Shown in pieces: positions 34,197-40,733 of a stretch of 64,000 nucleotides of DNA (the stretch's first letter is position 1; every line of letters starts with the position of its first letter). Under the pieces are notes generated by a model. The model did no database searches, was not told the origin of the DNA, and saw only the letters and a list, made by a program, of their open reading frames with translations. The stretch covers positions 1-64,000 of the forward strand of contig JAFRQD010000001.1 in NCBI GenBank assembly GCA_017428785.1, given 5' to 3'. A program made the position numbers and the translations under genes. The stretch comes from Bacteroidaceae bacterium (GTDB lineage: Bacteria > Bacteroidota > Bacteroidia > Bacteroidales > Bacteroidaceae).

Positions 34197-36356
34197 ATGA
34201 CTATGCGCAAACAAATCTTTCATTCAATCCTGCTTCTGGTCGTCTCTTTGGCTTTGATGTCGTTCAAGACGGCCGATGAGCAGGCTGCAGAAGCCCTGGC
34301 TCGCAGAGTGATGGGCAGCAAGGCAAAAGCCGTAATCTTTGAACAAACCGAATCGCCTGTAGATTCCTACGAACTGCTACAGAAGGGCAAGAAAGTCCTC
34401 ATTCGAGGGAATAACGCCAATTCTATGGCTGTCGGCCTGAACCGTTACATCCAGCAGTATTGCCTGGCAAACGTGAGTTGGTTCGACTTCAATCCCGTAG
34501 AACTTCCGCGGAAGATGCCGAAGGTTCCCGAAAAGGTGACGGGCAAGGTGGAAATGCCCATCCGTTTCTTCCTCAACTACTGCACTTTCGGCTACACCAT
34601 GCCGTGGTGGAAATGGCCACAATGGGAACGCTTCATCGACTGGATGGCCTTGAACGGCGTGAACATGCCGCTTGCCATTACCGGTCAGGAAGCCGTCTGG
34701 CAGAAGGTGTGGCGCAAGTACGGCCTGACCGACGAGCAAATCCGTGCCTACTTCACAGGACCTGCCCATCTGCCTTGGCAACGCATGATTAACATCGACC
34801 GCTGGCAAGGGCCGCTCCCTCAGAGCTGGATTGACGGCCAGGCAGAACTGCAGAAGCAAATCCTCGAGCGAGAGCGCGAGCTGAACATGACGCCCGTCCT
34901 TCCAGCCTTTGCCGGTCACGTTCCATCTGACCTGGAACAGGCTGTGCCAGGCATCAGAACCTCGAAGGTGAACCGCTGGTGCAACTTCGACGAGAAATAC
35001 CGCTGCACCTACCTGAACCCGTCAGACCCCATCTTTGCCCGCATCCAGAGGGATTTCCTCGAGGAGCAGACCAAGATGTACGGCACGAACCACATCTACG
35101 GCGTGGACCTCTTCAACGAAGTCTCGCCTCCATCATGGGAACCCGACTCGCTGGCCAAGATTTCAGCCGGCGTCTATCAGTCCCTGGCAAGTGTTGACCC
35201 CGAAGCCGTCTGGCTGCAGATGGCTTGGCTCTTCATCAGCAACAAGAGAGCCTGGACGCAGGAGCGCATCAAAGCCTACCTTGGTGCCGTTCCCATAGGC
35301 AAGATGATTATGCTTGACTACGAGTGCGACTATACCGAGATTTGGCGAATGACGGAGCACTTCTACGGACACAAGTTCATCTGGTGCTACCTGGGCAACT
35401 TCGGCGGAATGACGGAGATAGAGGGCGACTACAAACATAATGCGAAGCTGATTGCTGGCGCAAAGAAGGAAGGCGGCTCGGAGTTCGTTGGCATCGGCTC
35501 CACCCTGGAAGGCTTTGGTGTCAACGAGCCTATCTATGAGGCTTTGCTGACTCAGGCTTGGGACACGGGCATCGGATTTGATGAATATATCGACAATATT
35601 GCCGACCGCCATCTTGGCCGAGTGGATGCGAACTATCGGGCATTCTGGCACACGATGGTGGACAAGGTCTGCACTACGCACACCAGCACAGGCGCCGCTG
35701 GCATCATTAACGCTCACCCCAACCTGGAGGGCGAATGGAACTGGACAACAGAACTCCGCAAAGGCTACGACATCAAGAATCTCGACGAAGCGCTGGCTAT
35801 CCTGGAGAAGGTGGAAGGCTCGTCCAACTACCTCAAGTTCGACCTCGCCAACACACGCCGTCAGTCCATCCGCAACAACGCTCTGGCCGTAAGGAAACGC
35901 TTCTCGGATGCCTATAAGGCAGGCGACAGGGAAGGAATGGTGGCGGCTTCTCAGGAGTTCTTGGGGATGTGCGACAAGATGGTCTCGGAGGTGAAGAAAT
36001 GTCACGACTTCTCGCTCGACGACTGGATTCGAGATGCCCGCGCCTGGGGCACGACCGAGGCAGAGAAAGACTATTTCGAGATGAATGCCCGCACCATCAT
36101 TACCGTCTGGGGCGACACGTACCGACTCACGGACTACGCCAATCGCGACTATGACGGCCTGGTGGAAACCTTCTACAAAGTCCGCTGGCAGAAGTTCTTC
36201 GATGCCGTCCTGGCAGCCTACGATGCAGGCGAGCCGTTTGTCAACATGAAAGGTCCAAACATTCCCAAGGGCAAGACAAAAGAGGAGTGTGAACGTGCCA
36301 TGAAGTACGATGCCGAGATCTGGGACTTCGAAAACAAATGGGCGCACATAAAGTAA
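34197..36356 (+). CDS. Alpha-N-acetylglucosaminidase (GH89, NAGLU-like)
   Basis: The protein has 719 residues with a signal peptide (about 1-23). The small N-terminal domain, the barrel and the helical C-terminal domain of NAGLU are all present. Conserved parts include LNYCTFGYTMPWWKWPQWERFIDWMALNGVNMPL and the two proposed catalytic glutamates, in DLFNEVSPPSW (about 308) and STLEGFGVNEP (about 438). It cleaves terminal alpha-GlcNAc, found on gastric-type mucin O-glycans and heparan sulfate. With GH20 and the sialidase this suggests mucin use. Confidence 0.95.
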   Translation: MTMRKQIFHSILLLVVSLALMSFKTADEQAAEALARRVMGSKAKAVIFEQTESPVDSYELLQKGKKVLIRGNNANSMAVGLNRYIQQYCLANVSWFDFNPVELPRKMPKVPEKVTGKVEMPIRFFLNYCTFGYTMPWWKWPQWERFIDWMALNGVNMPLAITGQEAVWQKVWRKYGLTDEQIRAYFTGPAHLPWQRMINIDRWQGPLPQSWIDGQAELQKQILERERELNMTPVLPAFAGHVPSDLEQAVPGIRTSKVNRWCNFDEKYRCTYLNPSDPIFARIQRDFLEEQTKMYGTNHIYGVDLFNEVSPPSWEPDSLAKISAGVYQSLASVDPEAVWLQMAWLFISNKRAWTQERIKAYLGAVPIGKMIMLDYECDYTEIWRMTEHFYGHKFIWCYLGNFGGMTEIEGDYKHNAKLIAGAKKEGGSEFVGIGSTLEGFGVNEPIYEALLTQAWDTGIGFDEYIDNIADRHLGRVDANYRAFWHTMVDKVCTTHTSTGAAGIINAHPNLEGEWNWTTELRKGYDIKNLDEALAILEKVEGSSNYLKFDLANTRRQSIRNNALAVRKRFSDAYKAGDREGMVAASQEFLGMCDKMVSEVKKCHDFSLDDWIRDARAWGTTEAEKDYFEMNARTIITVWGDTYRLTDYANRDYDGLVETFYKVRWQKFFDAVLAAYDAGEPFVNMKGPNIPKGKTKEECERAMKYDAEIWDFENKWAHIK

Positions 36357-36358
36357 AA

Positions 36359-36411
36359 ACATTTACCATTTACTATTTACTATTTACCATTTACCATTTG
36401 CTATCTGCCAT
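36359..36411. repeat. ATTTACC/ATTTACT heptamer repeat after GH89
   Basis: Six or seven degenerate 7-8 bp copies directly after the GH89 stop. It may have arisen in the same way as the GTTTAGA repeats. Confidence 0.55.
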
Positions 36412-36535
36412 TTCTGGCAAAGCACAGGAACATAGAAAGACATAGCACACACAGGATTTGAGCAGGAGGATGAGACTGTTCTTGCCCTCCTGCTCTGAAA
36501 TCATAGCTTTCTCAAAGAGGAGGCCTGTCAGTCTG

Positions 36536-36897
36536 TTTTTGTAAAGATTTTTCCAGGGGAGACGTTTTCTGGCGGCTTTTTTTGAGCGATGTGGCACTTT
36601 TCTACCCCAAACGCTAAAAATGCGCTTAAATCGAACCCCGTCTGATAATCAACAGGTTACAAAGTCGCATTTTCAAGCATCGGGACAAGAAAGTACCATC
36701 GCGGCAGGCCAAGTAGCCGAATGAAGCACAGTTTGGCTCGAAATTCAGCGTGCGGGGATAGTGAACTTCGCGTGGGGTAATTTCAATCGCCGCACGTTAA
36801 GTTTGCAAACATCGCGTGCTGCGTTTGGAATCGTCCCGTGTGAGGTTTCAAAACACGGCACAAAAGGACACATTTTTTGTCAAGGATTTTTCAGAAG
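36536..36897 (+). repeat. Copy B of the ~360-bp intergenic element with a 22-bp array
   Basis: The left end TTTTTGTAAAGATTTTTCCA, the core TTTTTTTGAGC, TGTGGCAC, CTACCC and AATGCGCTTAAA, and the right end TTTTTTGTCAAGGATTTTTC match copies A and C in order and spacing. Five 22-bp units occupy 36745-36854. No coding frame is supported. It lies between GH89 and map. Confidence 0.7.
36745..36854 (+). repeat. 22-bp tandem array B (5 units)
   Basis: Units start at 36745, 36767, 36789, 36811 and 36833. Units 2 and 3 match the corresponding units of arrays A and C almost base for base (CGCGTGGGG..., CGTTAAGTTTGCAAAC). Confidence 0.7.
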
Positions 36898-36973
36898 TGA
36901 TATAGTCAATATCGGACAATACACCCAGATATAAATTGGTTGGACAGTTCGGCGATTATTTGTTTTCATAGGT

Positions 36974-37258
36974 GTCCGGTAAAAATATTTCATCATCTCT
37001 TGCCCCCTCCCAACCATCGGCATTTAGAGCAAGATGTAAGTAGCAGGGGCTTGGGACGCCCCAAAGGGGCAGAAAGATGTCAGCCCAGGGCAGCGCCCTG
37101 GGTGTTGGAATGCCGCGGCAAATGACGCTCTGTAAGAGCAAAAGCACTAAAACACAAAGCTTTTGCCCCTTTAGGGCGAAATCTACTTCTGTGTCATAAA
37201 CCCAGGGCGATGCCCTGGGCTGACATCTTAATGGCCTTTCAGGCCGGATTAACCGGAC
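36974..37258 (+). repeat. 285-bp MITE-like structured repeat, copy 1
   Basis: Ends GTCCGGTAAA and TTAACCGGAC form terminal inverted repeats. Inside are two perfect hairpins, CCCAGGGCAGCGCCCTGGG and CCCAGGGCGATGCCCTGGG. Extended arms AGATGTCAGCCCAGGGC and GCCCTGGGCTGACATCT make the two inverted with respect to each other. Copy 2 at 56314-56598 has the same length and is about 90% identical. It has no credible ORF. Confidence 0.75.
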
Positions 37259-37308
37259 AGCAATAAAAATAATTCATGATTCATAATCCTTAATTCATAA
37301 TTATTTTA

Positions 37309-37317
37309 TACCTTTGC
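37309..37317 (+). promoter_or_regulatory. -7 element of the map gene
   Basis: TACCTTTGC lies 25 bp upstream of the map ATG at 37342. The -33 element is not clear. Confidence 0.55.
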
Positions 37318-37341
37318 AGGCGAATTGCAATAAAGCAAACG

Positions 37342-38220
37342 ATGACGAGCAAAAAGAAGAAGAAACAAAAGCCGCGCTGGATGGTGCCGGCAGGACTGGA
37401 GCCAACGGAGATGGACCTCAAGATAATGGAGTGGGAGGCAAAGGGAAAACTGGTGCCTACGCCCAACCTTATCAAGACAAAGGACCAGATCGAAGGCATC
37501 CGAAAGGCCGGCGTTCTGAATACTGCTGTGCTCGATGCTGTGGCGGAGAGGATTCGCGAAGGCATGAGTACTGCGGAGATAGACAGAATCGTCTATGACT
37601 ACACGACCGCTCATGGCGGCATCCCTGCACCCCTCAACTTTGAGGGTTTCCCAAACAGTTGCTGCACGAGCATCAACGATGTGGTGTGCCACGGCATCCC
37701 CAGCGAGGACGACATCCTGGAGGAGGGCGACATCATCAATGTGGACTGCACGACCATCCTCAATGGCTACTACGCCGATGCCAGCCGCATGTTCATCATA
37801 GGGAAGACGACGCCCGAACGCCAGCACCTCGTTGATGTGGCGTGGGAGTGTCTGAAGATAGGTGAGCAGGTCTGCTCCGAGCCGTATGTCTTCGTCGGCG
37901 ACCTCGGCAACGCCATAGCCCAGCATGCTCACAAGAACGGCTATACGGTGGTTCGCGACCTCTGCGGCCACGGCGTCGGACTTCAGTTCCACGAAGAGCC
38001 GGATGTGGAGCACTACGGAAAAAAGGGCTCGGGCATGCTTCTTGTGCCAGGCATGACATTTACCATCGAACCCATGATAAACGGAGGCGATTGGTATGTC
38101 TGTGGCGACGAGGAGGACGAGACGGAATGGATAGTCCTGACCGAAGACGGCGAGGACAGCGCACAATGGGAACATACATACCTGATGACGGAGAACGGAG
38201 TGGAGGTGCTGACACACTGA
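37342..38220 (+). CDS. map: Type I methionine aminopeptidase
   Basis: The protein has 292 residues. An N-terminal basic extension of about 40 residues (MTSKKKKKQKPRW...) precedes the pita-bread fold. The conserved run is GIPAPLNFEGFPNSCCTSINDVVCHGIPS, then NVDCTTILNGYYADASRMF with metal-binding Asp residues, CGHGVGLQFHEEPDV with His, and the final FTIEPMI and TEDGEDSAQWEHT with Glu ligands. It removes the initiator methionine from nascent proteins. It is followed by tsaD after 102 bp that contain palindromic repeat remnants (38221-38310). Confidence 0.95.
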   Translation: MTSKKKKKQKPRWMVPAGLEPTEMDLKIMEWEAKGKLVPTPNLIKTKDQIEGIRKAGVLNTAVLDAVAERIREGMSTAEIDRIVYDYTTAHGGIPAPLNFEGFPNSCCTSINDVVCHGIPSEDDILEEGDIINVDCTTILNGYYADASRMFIIGKTTPERQHLVDVAWECLKIGEQVCSEPYVFVGDLGNAIAQHAHKNGYTVVRDLCGHGVGLQFHEEPDVEHYGKKGSGMLLVPGMTFTIEPMINGGDWYVCGDEEDETEWIVLTEDGEDSAQWEHTYLMTENGVEVLTH

Positions 38221-38310
38221 CCCCCTAACCCCCTTGCCCTCCGTCGCTTGCGCTCCCCAATCGCTCTGCTCCCAACAGGCGATTGCCACTTTGGGGGAGT
38301 GCTGTTAAAG
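38221..38310. repeat. GC-rich palindromic repeat remnants between map and tsaD
   Basis: CCCCCTAACCCCCTTGCCCTCC on the left and CACTTTGGGGGAGTGC on the right are parts of the same repeat family found inside tsaD and the symporter gene, here in intergenic position. Confidence 0.5.
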
Positions 38311-38322
38311 GCAATAAGTAAA

Positions 38323-39474
38323 ATGAAAGAAAATTTAATACATGATGGTTCTGAGGCACTCCCCCAAAGGGGGAGCGGGGAGGGGGCTGGGCCTACCTTT
38401 ATCCTCGGCATAGAATCCAGTTGTGACGATACCTCTGCGGCTGTCCTTTGTGACGGCATCTTGCTCTCGAATGTGACGGCCAGCCAGGCTGTGCATGAAG
38501 CTTATGGCGGCGTGGTGCCCGAGTTGGCGAGCCGTGCCCATCAGCAGAACATCGTGCCCGTCGTGGATGCCGCTCTGAAGCAGGCCGGCATCGAACGCGA
38601 GCAGTTGAGCGCAATAGCCTTCACACGAGGTCCTGGTCTGCTGGGCTCCCTGCTTGTCGGCGTGTCGTTTGCCAAAGGACTGGCGGCCTCGCTCGGCATC
38701 CCCATGATAGACGTCAACCACCTACACGGCCATGTGCTGGCGCATTTCATAAAGGAGCAAGGAGCAAGGAGCAAGGAGCAAGAGAATACCAAGGGTCTCG
38801 AACAATCCTCTTGCCCCTCGCCCCTTGCCCCTCGCCCCGCTTCACCGGAGTTCCCCTTCCTCTGCCTCTTGGTGAGCGGAGGCAACAGCCAGATTGTCCT
38901 CGTCAAGAGTTACAAGGACATGGAAATCATCGGGCAGACCATCGACGATGCAGCAGGCGAGGCCATCGACAAGTGCTCGAAAGTGATGGGGCTGGGCTAT
39001 CCCGGCGGACCGATTATCGACAGACTCGCACGCCAAGGCAACCCCGAGGCTTTCTCTTTCTCAAAACCCAACATCCCTGGCTACGACTACAGCTTCAGCG
39101 GACTGAAGACGAGCTTCCTCTACAACCTTCGTGACTGGATAAAGGACGACCCCGACTTCATCGAGCACCACAAGGAAGACCTTGCCGCTTCGCTCGAAAA
39201 GACCATCGTCGACATCCTGATGAAGAAGCTGCGCCTTGCTGCCAAGGACTTGAAGATAAAGCAGGTGGCTGTGGCTGGCGGCGTCTCTGCCAACACAGGA
39301 CTGCGGAATGCTTTCCACGACTATGCCCGTCGCTATGGCTGGCAGGTGTTCATCCCCCGCTTCAGCTACACGACGGACAATGCCGCCATGATAGCCATAG
39401 CAGGTTACTTCAAGTATCTCGACAAGGACTTCTGCCCGATGTCGGCTCCCGCTTATAGTCGCGTCACGACATAA
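38323..39474 (+). CDS. tsaD: tRNA N6-adenosine threonylcarbamoyltransferase TsaD
   Basis: Transfers the threonylcarbamoyl group to A37 of tRNA. Core motifs are FILGIESSCDDTSAAVL, the metal-binding VNHLHGHVLAHF, FLCLLVSGGNSQIVLV, GLGYPGGP and VAGGVSANTGLR. Two stretches are abnormal. Residues 8-21 before the core are GSEALPQRGSGEGAGP and come from a palindromic repeat (38349-38393), so the original start codon may have been replaced and ATG 38323 is the nearest usable one. A second insert of about 30 residues (EQGARSKEQENTKGLEQSS...) between the metal site and the SGG motif comes from a different inverted repeat (38756-38840). Both keep the frame, so the protein is probably functional. Confidence 0.93.
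   Translation: MKENLIHDGSEALPQRGSGEGAGPTFILGIESSCDDTSAAVLCDGILLSNVTASQAVHEAYGGVVPELASRAHQQNIVPVVDAALKQAGIEREQLSAIAFTRGPGLLGSLLVGVSFAKGLAASLGIPMIDVNHLHGHVLAHFIKEQGARSKEQENTKGLEQSSCPSPLAPRPASPEFPFLCLLVSGGNSQIVLVKSYKDMEIIGQTIDDAAGEAIDKCSKVMGLGYPGGPIIDRLARQGNPEAFSFSKPNIPGYDYSFSGLKTSFLYNLRDWIKDDPDFIEHHKEDLAASLEKTIVDILMKKLRLAAKDLKIKQVAVAGGVSANTGLRNAFHDYARRYGWQVFIPRFSYTTDNAAMIAIAGYFKYLDKDFCPMSAPAYSRVTT
38349..38393. repeat. Palindromic repeat at the 5' end of tsaD
   Basis: CTGAGGCACTCCCCCAAAGGGGGAGCGGGGAGGGGGCTG is nearly identical to 42617-42653 in the symporter gene. The two therefore come from one dispersed repeat and not from common descent of the proteins. Confidence 0.8.
38756..38842. repeat. 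Inverted repeat inserted in tsaD
   Basis: Tandem GGAGCAA units on the left pair with tandem TTGCCCC units on the right, around a short centre. It is translated in frame and has no counterpart in normal TsaD. Confidence 0.7.
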
Positions 39475-39533
39475 GAAACGGGGCGAAAGGTTCGGATTGC
39501 CGCAAACTTATTTGCCAAAAACACGGCAAAGTA

Positions 39534-40718
39534 TCACTTGGAGCTCTCTTTTTGGGCAATCCGCTCTAATGTCTGATAGACTTGCATCAAGCCTCTTGGC
39601 ACGTGGAAGCAGCCCTTCCACTTGCCGCCTTTGAGTGTCAGGAGCACCTCGCCGCGGCGGTTCAGGTAGCCGAACCACTCGGGATACTCGGGGTCCATGA
39701 AGTGACTCCAAACGTATTCATGCACCTTCATGAACCAGTCGAGGCATTCCTGCCTGCCCGTCAGCTCGTAGCCCTTTATCATCGTGATGAGCGTTTCGAT
39801 GTGAACCCACCAAAGCTTCTGATCCCACTCGAGTTGCTGAAGCGGTCGGCCCAGGCGGTCCATGAAGTAGAAGATGCCGCCGTACTGCTTGTCCCAACCG
39901 TATTCAGCCTCGCGAAGGGCGATGTGTACGGCCTTGTCGATGAGGTCCTGACGACCGAGCCGCTTGCCGAGGTCCATGATGAACCACATGGCTTCGATGG
40001 CGTGTCCGGGGTTCAGGAGGCGTCCCTCGTGGCAATCGACGAGTTTGCCGTCCTTGCTGACGTGCTCTACTACGAGGTCGAGCTCGGGCCGATAGAAGAC
40101 GTCGAGAACTTCGTGCAGGCAGATGTCGATGGTCTCCTTCAGGAACTTCGGGTCGAGCAAGTCCTCTATCTCGAGGGCGACGTTGCAGAGAATCATCGGC
40201 AGGGCAAAGTCCTTGAGAGCACGAGCGCCCTGTGCCGCCTTGCTCCAACGGCCTTTGGGATTATTGCGCTTAGCAAGCACGATGTCGAAGGTCTTCTTGG
40301 CTATCTCGGCATACTCCTGAATACCAGTCGCCTTGTAGAGCTGACCGAAGGCAATCACGGCAAAGGTGTAGGAGAAGATGTTGTAGGGCTCTACAAGCGG
40401 ACGGCCTTCGCGGTCGAGCGAGAAGTACCAGTTGAGGTTGCCGTCGTGCCCGTACTTCTTGAGGAACTCGGCGCCCTGAATAGCCGCATCGAGCCATTCC
40501 TGCTTCTTCTCTACCTTATTATATAATGTAGCGAGCATCCACACCTCGCGGCCTTGCAGCCAAATGAACTTGTCGGTGTCATAGACCTCGCCGTTTCGCT
40601 CGATGCATGTGAAGTATCCACCGAACTCTTTGTCTATACTGTTCTCCATCCAGAAGGGCATCACCCTGTCCAGTAGCTCGCTCTTATATTGAGCGGCAAG
40701 TAAGTTAAAATCGACCAT
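39534..40718 (-). CDS. N-acylglucosamine 2-epimerase (AGE) family protein
   Basis: The protein has 394 residues. The AGE alpha/alpha-barrel is recognisable by FWMENSIDKEFGGYFTC near the start, IWLQGREVWMLATLYN, LNPGHAIEAMWFIMD and KLWWVHIETLITM, which carry the conserved histidines. It interconverts ManNAc and GlcNAc (or another 2-epimer pair), the step after sialic acid lyase. It starts 15 bp after the stop of the sialic acid-type symporter, which strongly supports this role. There is no signal peptide, so it is cytoplasmic. Confidence 0.9.
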   Translation of the reverse strand: MVDFNLLAAQYKSELLDRVMPFWMENSIDKEFGGYFTCIERNGEVYDTDKFIWLQGREVWMLATLYNKVEKKQEWLDAAIQGAEFLKKYGHDGNLNWYFSLDREGRPLVEPYNIFSYTFAVIAFGQLYKATGIQEYAEIAKKTFDIVLAKRNNPKGRWSKAAQGARALKDFALPMILCNVALEIEDLLDPKFLKETIDICLHEVLDVFYRPELDLVVEHVSKDGKLVDCHEGRLLNPGHAIEAMWFIMDLGKRLGRQDLIDKAVHIALREAEYGWDKQYGGIFYFMDRLGRPLQQLEWDQKLWWVHIETLITMIKGYELTGRQECLDWFMKVHEYVWSHFMDPEYPEWFGYLNRRGEVLLTLKGGKWKGCFHVPRGLMQVYQTLERIAQKESSK

Positions 40719-40733
40719 ATTATTTAGTTTTAG

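Noticed and set aside
35163..36362. Long minus-strand frame opposite the GH89 gene
   Set aside because: Antisense shadow of a well-conserved glycosidase; no motif was recognised.
36974..37258. Small proteins encoded in the 285-bp repeat (frames containing ALPWADIFLPLWGVPSPC)
   Set aside because: The frames come from the hairpin sequence, lack ribosome sites and differ between the two copies outside the hairpins. Spurious proteins of this kind are commonly predicted from such repeats.
38221..38322. An earlier tsaD start at 38248
   Set aside because: The reading from 38248 translates palindromic repeat remnants (MRSPIALLPTGDCHFGG...) not found in TsaD. The ATG at 38323 is closer to the conserved core.
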